Shown here one piece after another: positions 35,395 to 43,999 of a stretch of DNA of 55,840 bases. The translations under genes were made by a program, and so were the position numbers. Source of the DNA: Actinomycetota bacterium (lineage in GTDB: Bacteria; Actinomycetota; Thermoleophilia; Solirubrobacterales; 70-9); assembly GCA_018268675.1 (NCBI GenBank), contig JAFDWB010000081.1, forward strand, positions 1 through 55,840. Direction: 5' to 3'. Positions within the stretch are counted from its first letter, which is position 1; the number at the start of each line of letters is the position of its first letter. The notes beneath the pieces were generated by a model that had not been told where the DNA came from, did no database searches, and was given only the letters and a program-made list of their open reading frames with translations.

Positions 35395-37202
35395 GCGCGA
35401 CCGTCCCGAAGCCGGCCGCGAGCACCTACGCGATCGAGGTGCAGGACCTCCGCGTGGACCTGCCGCGGCGCAACCTGAACGTGGTCAAGGACGTCAGCTT
35501 CAGGCTCCGCCCGGGCGAGATCCTCGGCCTGATCGGCGAATCGGGCTCGGGCAAGACGACGGTCGCCTCGGCGCTCCTCGGCTATGTCCGCAAGGGCGGC
35601 GAGATCACCGGCGGCTCGGTGGTGATCGACGGCGTCGACGTCCTCTCCCTGGACGAGCGCAAGCAGCGCACCTACCGCGGCGGCGTCATCTCCTACGTGC
35701 CCCAGGACCCGGGCGGCTCGCTCAACCCGGTGATGCGGATCGGCGCCCAACTCGACGAGACGCTCGCCTACCACGGGGTCGGCAAGAAGGACGAGCGGGC
35801 GGCGCGGATCGGCGAGATCCTGGACGAGGTCAAGCTGCCCGGCGACGCCGACTTCCTGCACCGCTGCCCGCACGAGCTCTCCGGCGGCCAGCAGCAGCGG
35901 ATCGCGATCGCGATGGCCTTCCTCTGCCGCCCGCGGGTCGTCGTCCTCGACGAGCCGACCACCGGCCTCGACGTGACCACCCAGGCCTATGTGTTGCAGA
36001 TGGTCCGCACCCTCTGCCGCGAGCACAAGACGGCCGGCGTGTACGCCAGCCACGACCTCGCCGTGGTCGCCGACATCGCCGACGAGATCGCGGTGATGTA
36101 TTTCGGCCGCCTGGTCGAGTTCGGCCCGGCGCGGGCGATCATGTCCGGCGCCGGGCACCCCTACAGCCGCGGCCTCGTGCGCGTCATCCCCGACCCGAGT
36201 CGGCGGCGCCCGCTGGAGGCGATCCGCGGCCGCGTCCCCTCGCTCGACGAGCGCGGCGAGGGCTGCGTCTTTGCCGACCGCTGCGACTTCGTCGAAGCGC
36301 GCTGCCGGGCGGCGGAGATCGAGCCGGTCCAGGTGGGCGCCGACCACGTGGTCCGCTGCCTGCGGGTCGAGGCGGTGCGCGGCACAAGCGCCCGCGCGCC
36401 GGTCGAGGAGGTCACGGCCGAGGCGGGTGGGGCGACTGCGACCGGTTACCTGAACGTGCGGGAGCTGGTCGCCTCCTACGACGGGCACGACGTCCTCCAC
36501 GGGATCGACCTGGCGGTGCCGAAGGGCCTGGTGACGGCGCTGGTCGGCGAGTCGGGCAGCGGCAAGACCACCCTGGCCCGCTGCATCGCCGGCCTGCACG
36601 AGGAGGCGCGCGGCGACATCGAGGTGGCCGGCGAGCGGCTCAAGTTCGGTTCCCACCGGCGCACCGTCGACCAGCGCAAGGCGATCCAGTACATCTTCCA
36701 GAACGCCACCGAGGCGCTCAACCCGCGGCGCACCGTCGGCCACGCGATCGCCCAGCCGCTGCGGGTGCTCGAAAACGGCAAGGGTGAGCGCTCACTCGAC
36801 GAGCGGGTCGTCGCCCTGCTCGACGAAGTCTCGCTCAACCCCTATCTGGCCGGACGCTACCCGTCGCAGCTCAGCGGCGGCGAGCGGCAGCGGGTGACGA
36901 TCGCCCGCGCCCTGGCGACCGGCCCGAGCGTCCTGATCTGCGACGAGATCACCTCCGCCCTCGACGTCTCCGTGCAGGCGGCGATTCTGATGCTGCTCAA
37001 GCGGCTGCGGGCGGAAAGCGACCTCACCCTCTTGTTCGTCACCCACAACCTGGCAGTGGTGCGGGCGATCGCTGATCGCGTAGCCGTGCTCAACGAAGGC
37101 CGGATCGTCGAGGAGGGTCCGGTCGAACAGGTGTTGGACTCTCCTCGCGATCCATACACCAGGCAGCTCCTCCATGACACCCCGGCTTTGGTCAACTCCT
37201 AG
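35391..37202 (+). CDS. Fused double ATPase of oligopeptide ABC transporter (DppD-DppF in one chain)
   Basis: Predicted 603 aa, GTG start. First ATPase: Walker A GESGSGKTT near 46-54, LSGGQQQR near 163, VVVLDEPTTGLD. It ends with the oligopeptide-type tail containing cysteines in CVFADRCDFVEARCRAAE, which bind an iron-sulfur cluster in some DppD proteins. Second ATPase: Walker A near 387, LSGGERQR near 493, LICDEITSALD. Usually two genes encode these halves. Fusion guarantees a 1:1 heterodimer. It energises uptake of the ligand bound by the 37232 lipoprotein. Confidence 0.93.
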   Translation: MSATVPKPAASTYAIEVQDLRVDLPRRNLNVVKDVSFRLRPGEILGLIGESGSGKTTVASALLGYVRKGGEITGGSVVIDGVDVLSLDERKQRTYRGGVISYVPQDPGGSLNPVMRIGAQLDETLAYHGVGKKDERAARIGEILDEVKLPGDADFLHRCPHELSGGQQQRIAIAMAFLCRPRVVVLDEPTTGLDVTTQAYVLQMVRTLCREHKTAGVYASHDLAVVADIADEIAVMYFGRLVEFGPARAIMSGAGHPYSRGLVRVIPDPSRRRPLEAIRGRVPSLDERGEGCVFADRCDFVEARCRAAEIEPVQVGADHVVRCLRVEAVRGTSARAPVEEVTAEAGGATATGYLNVRELVASYDGHDVLHGIDLAVPKGLVTALVGESGSGKTTLARCIAGLHEEARGDIEVAGERLKFGSHRRTVDQRKAIQYIFQNATEALNPRRTVGHAIAQPLRVLENGKGERSLDERVVALLDEVSLNPYLAGRYPSQLSGGERQRVTIARALATGPSVLICDEITSALDVSVQAAILMLLKRLRAESDLTLLFVTHNLAVVRAIADRVAVLNEGRIVEEGPVEQVLDSPRDPYTRQLLHDTPALVNS

Positions 37203-37231
37203 CGCGGGTCACCTACGAGAAAGGTTTCGAG

Positions 37232-38821
37232 ATGAGTGATGTGATCTCTTCGCCGCTGACCCGCCGGTCTTTGCTCGGCTCCGCCGTCGTCGGGGGGTTG
37301 GTCCTGGCCGGTTGCGGCGGCAGCTCCTCCAGCAGCACCCCCGCCGCCACCACCGGCGCCGCCGCGGGCACGCCGAAAAAAGGCGGCACGTTCCGCTTCG
37401 CCCCGTCCGACTTCTCGAGTGCGGTGGTCACCGACCCGCAGGCCTCGGGCGGGACGACCTTCAACCTTGCCGCCGCGTTCACCGACGGCCTGGTCGAACG
37501 TGATCACCAGTGGCGAATCAAGAACGCCCTGGCTGAATCCTTCGAACCGAACAAGGACTTCACCGCCTGGACGGTGCGGCTGATCCCGGAAGTCGAATTC
37601 CAGAACGGGAAAACGCTCGAAGCCGAGGATGTCATCTACTCGATCAAACGGAACGTCAACCCGAAGGCGCCGGGCTTCACCTCGGGCCTGATGCAATCGA
37701 TCGACACCAGCAAGTTCGAAAAGCTCGACAAGCGCACCGTCCGGATCAACCTCAAATACCCGAACTCGCAGCTCCTCGACGGCTTCACCGAAATCCCGTC
37801 CTGCATCATCCCGGTCGGCTTCGACCCCAACAACCCGATCGGCACCGGGCCGTTCAAACAGAAGAGCTTCGCGCCTGGCCAGCAGTGGGTCGGGGAACGG
37901 TTCAAGAACTACTGGCGCCCGAACATGCCCTACCTCGACAGCCTCGTGCTGGTCGGCTTCAGCAACCCGAACGTGGCGCGGATGAACGCGTTGACCACCA
38001 ACCAGGTCGACGGTGTCGACCACGTCCTGCCGACCCAGGTGGCCGAACTCGAACAGCGTGGCAACATCCAGGTGATCGTCTCGGAAACCGGCGCGTTCGA
38101 GTTCACCTCGATGAACCTCGGGAAGGGCTACCCGTTCGAAGACCCCAACGCGCGGATGGCGGTGAAGCTGATGGCCAACCGCGAACAGCTGATCCAGTCC
38201 GTGTACGACGGGTTCGGCGGCCTCGGCAACGACACCGGCGGCTGGCACCAGTTCGACCCGAGCTACCCGGCGAAGCTGCCGCAGCGCGAAGTCGACATCG
38301 AAAAAGCCAAATCGCTGGCCAAGGAATCCGGGCTCGCCGGCCAGACCGTGACGATGCGGGTCGCCGAACTCGTGCCCGGCATCATCCCCGCCGCCGAACT
38401 CATGATCCAGTACGCGAAGGAAGTCGGCTTCACGATCAAGCTCGACGAAGTGACGGACCTCGCCCAGTGGTACACGTCGAGTGCCTACTACACGGCGCAG
38501 ATGAAGACCGACTACGACTACACCCAGACGGTCTACCAGAATATGAACAACTGCTGGGCGAAGACCGCGCCCTACAACAGCGTCAACTTCTACAACGCGA
38601 AGCTCGAATCGCTCTACAAACAGGCGCTTCGGGTGAGTGGCCAGAAATACAACGAACTGGCAGGAGAAATGGCGAAAATCATCTACGAAGAAGGCCCGTG
38701 GCTGGTGTGGGGGCGCCGCAACATCCCCGACGCCTACACCTCCCAGTTCACCGGTGCGTCCCCGGACGCGGCCGGTACCGGCTTCAACGGGTACAAGTGG
38801 TTCGAGATCGGACTCGCATGA
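37232..38821 (+). CDS. Extracellular solute-binding lipoprotein, family 5 (peptide/opine/nickel type)
   Basis: Predicted 529 aa. N-terminal RRSLLGSAVVGGLVLAGC combines a twin-arginine-like motif with a lipobox (Cys near 28), so it is a lipid-anchored protein possibly exported folded by Tat. The mature part starts with a Ser/Thr/Ala linker, then KKGGTFRFAPSDF, the usual start of SBP_bac_5. It determines the substrate of the operon, which is probably the compound degraded by the neighbouring enzymes. Glu codons are GAA about nine times in ten. The end overlaps the LLM gene by ATGA. Confidence 0.92.
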   Translation: MSDVISSPLTRRSLLGSAVVGGLVLAGCGGSSSSSTPAATTGAAAGTPKKGGTFRFAPSDFSSAVVTDPQASGGTTFNLAAAFTDGLVERDHQWRIKNALAESFEPNKDFTAWTVRLIPEVEFQNGKTLEAEDVIYSIKRNVNPKAPGFTSGLMQSIDTSKFEKLDKRTVRINLKYPNSQLLDGFTEIPSCIIPVGFDPNNPIGTGPFKQKSFAPGQQWVGERFKNYWRPNMPYLDSLVLVGFSNPNVARMNALTTNQVDGVDHVLPTQVAELEQRGNIQVIVSETGAFEFTSMNLGKGYPFEDPNARMAVKLMANREQLIQSVYDGFGGLGNDTGGWHQFDPSYPAKLPQREVDIEKAKSLAKESGLAGQTVTMRVAELVPGIIPAAELMIQYAKEVGFTIKLDEVTDLAQWYTSSAYYTAQMKTDYDYTQTVYQNMNNCWAKTAPYNSVNFYNAKLESLYKQALRVSGQKYNELAGEMAKIIYEEGPWLVWGRRNIPDAYTSQFTGASPDAAGTGFNGYKWFEIGLA

Positions 38822-39981
38822 GGGTAGACATCCTCCATGCGTTGAGGACCATCCGGGCGTCGACCTCCTGGTCGGAACTGCTGGACGAGACCCGAGAAGT
38901 AGCGGTGCTCGCCGACGAGCTCGGCTTCGACGGCTTCTGGCTCGGCGAGCACCACTTCGACTCCTACGGGACCGACCAGTGCCCGAACCCGGTGATGCTC
39001 GCCGCCGACCTGGCGGCGCGCACGGAGCGGCTGCGGCTGGGGATGGCGGCGGTGACGCTGCCGCTCTGGCACCCGGTGCGGCTGGCGGAGGATCTGGCGA
39101 TGCTCGACCAGTTCTCCGCCGGACGCCTCGACGTGGCGTTCAGCCGCGGCATCCTGCAGCCGGAGATCGTCAACTTCAACGCCGAGGCGGACCGCCGCAA
39201 CGACGAGGCGAGCCGGGCGATCTTCGCCGAGAATCTGAACGTCCTGAAGCGGGCCTGGACCGAGGACCCGTTCAGCTGGAAGGGCGAGCGCCACGAGTTC
39301 CCCCACCCGACCACGAAGTGGCCGAAGGGGAGCGCGGACCGCTATCGCGACGAGGAGGGGAACGCGCTCGGCCTGCCGATCATCCCGGGGACGGTGCAGA
39401 AGCCGACGCCGCCGCTCTTCACCGTCACCGAGAGCCGCGAGGGCTTCATCTCGGGCGCCCAGGAGGGCATCGGGGTGATCACCTGGTACCCGACCGGGGG
39501 TGTGCTGCGGGGCCTGATCGACGCCTACGTCGAGGAGGCCGAGCGAGCCGGGACCGCGGTCCCGGGCGAGCCGCCGCGGGTCGCCCTGCTGCGCGGCTGC
39601 TGCGTCGCCCCCACCGACGAGGAGGCGCGGCGGATGATCGAGCCGATCGTCGACGAGCAGGTCCGCTTCATCACCAGCGTCCGCGGGCTCAAGGTGTGGC
39701 TGGACGAGGGCGAGGACCCGGAGGACCCGGAGCTGACCTCGATGCCACCCTTCGACCTGCTGCTCGAGCGCGACCACCTGCTGGTCGGCTCGCCGGAGTC
39801 GGTGGCCGAGCGGATGATCCGGATGATGGGCACGTTCGGCGTCGACCACTGGCTGCTCTCCTTCTACAGCGGCAAGGGCGACGAGCAGGCCGAACGGACG
39901 ATGCAGCTGCTCGCGGCGGAGGTGCTGCCGGAGGTGCGCCGCGCCGCCGAGAGGCTGACCACCGGACAAGGCACGCGATAG
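38818..39981 (+). CDS. LLM-class flavin-dependent monooxygenase (LuxA-like)
   Basis: Predicted 387 aa, start coupled to the binding-protein stop. Barrel hallmarks: VLADELGFDGFWLGEHHFDSY near 30-50, RLRLGMAAVTLPLWHPVRLAEDLAMLD, and SAGRLDVAFSRGI. The EHHF block and length match bacterial luciferase-like FMNH2 monooxygenases. Being the first enzyme after the importer genes, it may start attack on the imported compound. Reduced flavin could come from the reductase at 55023. Confidence 0.88.
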   Translation: MRVDILHALRTIRASTSWSELLDETREVAVLADELGFDGFWLGEHHFDSYGTDQCPNPVMLAADLAARTERLRLGMAAVTLPLWHPVRLAEDLAMLDQFSAGRLDVAFSRGILQPEIVNFNAEADRRNDEASRAIFAENLNVLKRAWTEDPFSWKGERHEFPHPTTKWPKGSADRYRDEEGNALGLPIIPGTVQKPTPPLFTVTESREGFISGAQEGIGVITWYPTGGVLRGLIDAYVEEAERAGTAVPGEPPRVALLRGCCVAPTDEEARRMIEPIVDEQVRFITSVRGLKVWLDEGEDPEDPELTSMPPFDLLLERDHLLVGSPESVAERMIRMMGTFGVDHWLLSFYSGKGDEQAERTMQLLAAEVLPEVRRAAERLTTGQGTR

Positions 39982-39995
39982 CGAGGAGGACGGAG

Positions 39996-40394
39996 ATGGA
40001 GAAGAGCTACCTCAACTTCGAGGGGTCCGACCCCGGGCAGTACGGGCTCTCGGCCGGTGCCGTCGCCGGCGAAGTGGTGTTCGCCGGCGCGATGGCGATC
40101 GACATGCAGACGCTGAAGCGGCCCGTCGCGGCGGACACGATCGCGGCCGAGACGCGGCTCTGCATCGAGGACCTGGCGGCGACGCTGAGGCTCGGTGGCT
40201 GCGGCCTCGAGGACCTGGTGAAAGTGAACTGCTACCTCTCCGAGGACTCCTACCGGGGCGAGTTCTGGGCCACCTGGGACGAGGTCTTCGCCGAGGTCGA
40301 TGCGAAGATCGTGCGCCTCACCCAGGTCGTCGGGATCGCGGGCGACTGCCGGGTCGAGCTCGACGGCGTCGCGATCCGCCCGGCCGCGGGCTGA
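39996..40394 (+). CDS. RidA/RutC-family protein
   Basis: Predicted 132 aa, ATG behind GAGGAGGACGGAG. It begins MEKSYLNFEGSDPGQYGLSAG and retains the catalytic Arg (IVRLTQVVGI) and the Glu of RVELDGVA that correspond to R105 and E120 of E. coli RidA. The family hydrolyses enamine/imine intermediates, and RutC acts on aminoacrylate in pyrimidine breakdown. First of three such genes in the regulon, each resembling the others more than typical RidA. Confidence 0.85.
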   Translation: MEKSYLNFEGSDPGQYGLSAGAVAGEVVFAGAMAIDMQTLKRPVAADTIAAETRLCIEDLAATLRLGGCGLEDLVKVNCYLSEDSYRGEFWATWDEVFAEVDAKIVRLTQVVGIAGDCRVELDGVAIRPAAG

Positions 40395-40415
40395 GCGCTC
40401 GGGGGGGGCGAGGCG

Positions 40416-41993
40416 ATGAGCGAAGCGCCGCGCGGCTTCGACTTCGTCGTGGTCGGCGGCGGCTCGGCGGGCTGCGTCCTCGCCACGCGCCTCAGCGAGG
40501 ACCCGGGCGCCGCGGTGCTGCTGCTCGAGGCGGGCGGGGACGAGCGCCGACCCGACGTCGAACTCCCGGAGCGGTGGGCGGAGCTGCTCGGCGGCGACGC
40601 CGACTGGGCCTACGAGACGACGGCCCAGCCCCAGACCGGCCACCGGTACCCCGCCCACCGCGGCAAGGTGCTCGGCGGCTCGGGGTCGATCAACAACATG
40701 GCGCACCTCCGCGGCCACCGCGACGACTTCGACCGCTGGGCCCGCGAAGGGGCCGCCGGCTGGGACCACACGGGCGTGCTGCCGTACTTCATGCGCTGCG
40801 AGGACGTGCCCGACGGCGACCCGCGCTTCCGCGGCCGCGGCGGCCCGCTGCACCCGCGGCCCGTGGCGCCGCACCCCTTCTCGCTCGCCTTTCTCGAGGG
40901 CGCCTACCGCGCCGGCCACCCGGCGCTCGAGGACCTGAACGCGGCCGAGATCGTCGGCGCCGGCCTCGGCGACGCGCTGATCGTGGACGGCAGGCGCGAG
41001 AGCACCGCCACCGCCTACCTGCGCCCGGCGATAGAGCGTCCCAACCTCACCGTGCTGACCTACGCGGTGGCCGAGCGGCTGGTCTTCGAGGGCGAGCGCT
41101 GCACCGGGGTCGAGTACGTCCGCGACGGCGGGCGCGGGCTGGCGACGGCGAGCGCCGAGGTCGTCCTCTGCACCGGCGCGGTCGGCTCGCCGGCGCTCCT
41201 GATGCGGAGCGGGATCGGCGCCGCCGCGGAGCTCGCCGGGCTCGGCATCGAGAGCCGCGTCGACAGCCCCGGGGTCGGCGGCAACCTGCAGGACCACCTG
41301 CTGCTCGCCGGGGTCCGCTACCTCGCCGACCGGCCGACCGCCGACCCGCGCGGCTGGGGCGACGCCTCGCTCTTCATGCGCACCGCCGGCGGCGCCGGCG
41401 CCCCCGAGATCCACATCTTCGCGATGGAGGGCGATTACCACGTGCCCTGGGGGTCGCCGCGAGAGAACGCCTTCACCTTCTGCGTCGGCCAGATGCGCCC
41501 GCGCAGCCGCGGCACCGTGCGGCTAGCCTCGGCCGACCCGTCGGCGGCCCCGATCATCGACCCGCGCTACCTCACCGGCGAGGGCGAGATGGACGACCTG
41601 ATCGCCGGGCTCGAGGCGGTCGGGGAGATCGTCGCCGCGGGCGACTTCGAGGAGTGGGGCGGGGAGTCGGAGACGACGGCGCTGCTGGCGCTCGACCGTC
41701 CTGCGCTCGAACGGGCGGTGCGCGAGAGGGTCGGCAGCTACTTCCACCTCGCCGGCACCTGCCGGATGGGGGGCGACGCCGAGGCCGTGGTCGACCCGGA
41801 GCTGCGGGTGAACGGCGTCGCCGGCCTGCGGGTCGCCGACGCCTCGGTGATGCCGACGATCGTCTCCGCCAACACCAACGCGGCCACGGTGATGATCGCC
41901 GAGAAGGCCGCCGACCTGATCCGCGGCCGGCGCCCGCCCGCCACGGAGGACTTCGCCGACCTGACCGGGGTCGGCCACGACGAGAGGAGCTGA
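40416..41993 (+). CDS. GMC-family FAD-dependent oxidoreductase (choline/alcohol dehydrogenase-like)
   Basis: Predicted 525 aa. FAD-binding VVVGGGSAGCVLA near 12-24, GMC signature region HRGKVLGGSGSINNM near 83-97, LCTGAVGSPALLMRSGIG, and C-terminal YFHLAGTCRMGG with SANTNAATVMIAEKAADLI supplying the active-site His and Asn. It oxidises an alcohol to an aldehyde. An aldehyde dehydrogenase gene follows after four bases, giving an alcohol-to-acid pair. Confidence 0.92.
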   Translation: MSEAPRGFDFVVVGGGSAGCVLATRLSEDPGAAVLLLEAGGDERRPDVELPERWAELLGGDADWAYETTAQPQTGHRYPAHRGKVLGGSGSINNMAHLRGHRDDFDRWAREGAAGWDHTGVLPYFMRCEDVPDGDPRFRGRGGPLHPRPVAPHPFSLAFLEGAYRAGHPALEDLNAAEIVGAGLGDALIVDGRRESTATAYLRPAIERPNLTVLTYAVAERLVFEGERCTGVEYVRDGGRGLATASAEVVLCTGAVGSPALLMRSGIGAAAELAGLGIESRVDSPGVGGNLQDHLLLAGVRYLADRPTADPRGWGDASLFMRTAGGAGAPEIHIFAMEGDYHVPWGSPRENAFTFCVGQMRPRSRGTVRLASADPSAAPIIDPRYLTGEGEMDDLIAGLEAVGEIVAAGDFEEWGGESETTALLALDRPALERAVRERVGSYFHLAGTCRMGGDAEAVVDPELRVNGVAGLRVADASVMPTIVSANTNAATVMIAEKAADLIRGRRPPATEDFADLTGVGHDERS

Positions 41994-41997
41994 GCAG

Positions 41998-43461
41998 ATG
42001 AGCGTGACCAGGAGCGGGATCGAGGCCGAGCTGCTGATCGGCGGCGCCGGCGGCGCGCCGGAGCGCGAGCGCCAGACCGCGGTGAGCCCGGCGAGCGGCG
42101 AGGAGCTCGGCTCCTTCCCGCTCGGGCAGGCCGAGGACGTCGAGCGGGCGGTCGCGGCGGCCGTCGCGGCGTTCGAGGACTGGGCGGCGCGCACGGTCTT
42201 CGAACGGGCCGAGGCGCTCGAACGGGTGCTCGCGGTCGCCGAAGGCCGGCGCGAGGAGATCGGCCGGCTGCTGGCGCTCGAGCAGGGCAAGCCGTTCCGC
42301 CGCGAAGCGCTCCCCGAGGTCGACGAGGCGATCGTCTTCATGCGCTACGCGATCGAGATCGCCAAGCAGCTCGAAGGCGCGATGCCGGCGCCGAGCTCGC
42401 GCGCGCGGCGCATCCTCGTCTACCGGGCGCCGCGCGGCGTGGTCGGCGCGATCCAGCCGTGGAACTACCCGCTGGGGACGCTCGGCGGCCAGATCGGGCC
42501 GGCGCTGGTTTGCGGCAACACGGTCGTCTCGATCCCGGCCCCCTCGACCACCCTGGCCGCCTACGAGTTCTGCCGCTGCTTCGAGGAAGCCGACTTCCCG
42601 GCGGGCGTCCACAACCTCGTCACCGGCCTCGGCGCGGTGGTCGGCGACGCCCTCACCGGGCACCCCGACGTGCAGGTCGTCACCTTCGCCGGCTCGGTCC
42701 CGACCGGCCGGCGGATCGCCGAACGGGCGGCGGGGAAGGCGCAGCTGATCGAGCTCGGCGGCAACGGCCCGACCGTGGTCTTCGACGACGCCGACCTCGA
42801 CCTGGTCGTGCCCGACGCGATTCGCGCGACCTACTCGCTGGCCGGGCAGAACTGCCTCGCGGCGGGCCGCTTCCTGGTCATGGACTCGATCTACGACGAG
42901 TTCGCCGAGCGCCTCACCGCGAGCGTCGCCCGCGAGGTGAAGCTGGGCGATCCGCTCGACGAAGCCTCGACGATGGGCCCGCTGAACAACGCGACCCTGG
43001 CCGAGAAGGTCGACCGCCACGTTGCCGACGCGGTCGCGGCCGGCGCCACCGTCACCCTGGGGGGCTCCCGCGCGAGCGGCTTCCCGACCGACCTCTACTG
43101 GGAACCCACGGTGCTCACCGGGGTCGAGGAGTCGATGTCGGTGGCGACCGAGGAGACCTTCGGGCCCGTCGCCCCCCTCCAGCGGATCGCCTCCGAGGCC
43201 GAGGCGCTCGAGATCATGCGCGCCTCCAGCTACGGCCTCTCCTCGGCTGTCTACACCCGCGATCTCGCCCGCGGCCTCAAGTTCGCCGAGCGCGCCCCCG
43301 CCGGCACCGTCGGCCTCAACTCGAGCACCACCGACATCGAGATGAACGTCCCCGTCGGCGGCCGCGCCGGCAAGTCGAGCGGCATCGGCCGCACCCAAGG
43401 CCGCTACCCGATGGAAGAGGTCTACACCGAGCTGAAGACCATGATCGTGAACCTGGGCTGA
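41998..43461 (+). CDS. NAD(P)-dependent aldehyde dehydrogenase
   Basis: Predicted 487 aa. Catalytic Cys about 285 in GQNCLAAGR (the usual GQ-x-C context), general-base Glu about 251 in ELGGNGPT, cofactor motif FAGSVPTGRRIAERA, and the substrate-channel block EETFGPVAPLQRI. Length and motifs match the succinate-semialdehyde/betaine-aldehyde type. Last gene of the operon that starts at O3. Confidence 0.92.
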   Translation: MSVTRSGIEAELLIGGAGGAPERERQTAVSPASGEELGSFPLGQAEDVERAVAAAVAAFEDWAARTVFERAEALERVLAVAEGRREEIGRLLALEQGKPFRREALPEVDEAIVFMRYAIEIAKQLEGAMPAPSSRARRILVYRAPRGVVGAIQPWNYPLGTLGGQIGPALVCGNTVVSIPAPSTTLAAYEFCRCFEEADFPAGVHNLVTGLGAVVGDALTGHPDVQVVTFAGSVPTGRRIAERAAGKAQLIELGGNGPTVVFDDADLDLVVPDAIRATYSLAGQNCLAAGRFLVMDSIYDEFAERLTASVAREVKLGDPLDEASTMGPLNNATLAEKVDRHVADAVAAGATVTLGGSRASGFPTDLYWEPTVLTGVEESMSVATEETFGPVAPLQRIASEAEALEIMRASSYGLSSAVYTRDLARGLKFAERAPAGTVGLNSSTTDIEMNVPVGGRAGKSSGIGRTQGRYPMEEVYTELKTMIVNLG

Positions 43462-43470
43462 GGGTTGGGG

Positions 43471-43951
43471 CCGGGAAAGCCGGCGCCCGAGGATGGACGG
43501 GCCGTCTCGTCCACGACCTGGCGGCTGTGGCCGTGGCCGAGACGGCCGGGTCCATGGGGAGAGGAAGGGCCGGCACGACCCACCAGGTGTGCCCGCCCGG
43601 GGACGGGGGCGCCCAGGATCGAGTTCGCAGAAACCCGCGGATAGCGCGGTGAAGTGCGAACTCATCGGGGGCGGGACGCCGGGTGCGGAGGAAGGTCGCG
43701 GGGGCGCGTCGGGGAAAGGGGAGGTCGGGCACGGTTCCTCCCGTCTTCCTCATGCCTTCCCATCGGTCAGGACATTGCTGTGGAGAGAAACTCGCTCTAT
43801 ACGCGAGTAAGTCACCACAGGCGCCCTGCCGCTGCCGTCCCCGGCCTCCTTTCCGCACGGGACCGTCACGAAGTCCGACGTCGCGACGTCCCCGTGCCGA
43901 CTCCCCGACGAACGCCTCACGTCCGCCCGGGACACACCTCGGACGGCCGCC
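43471..43951 (+). repeat. Multi-box intergenic element, copy B, with internal hairpins
   Basis: It starts nine bases after the aldehyde dehydrogenase stop. Box 1 is 43471-43492. Then a long stem-loop (43495-43553, core GGCCGTCTCG/CGAGACGGCC), a two-part hairpin with GAGTTCGCA/TGCGAACTC arms (43621-43663), box 2 (43728-43752), a nested stem-loop (about 43779-43820, CTGTGG/CCACAG outside ACTCGC/GCGAGT), and the end box (43915-43951). Relative to copy A about 240 bases are added between boxes 1 and 2. No convincing gene fills the 538-base gap 43462-43999. Confidence 0.6.
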
Positions 43952-43999
43952 GGGGCCGGAACCCCCACCCGTCCCTCCCCAACGCCGATCCGACCGCAC

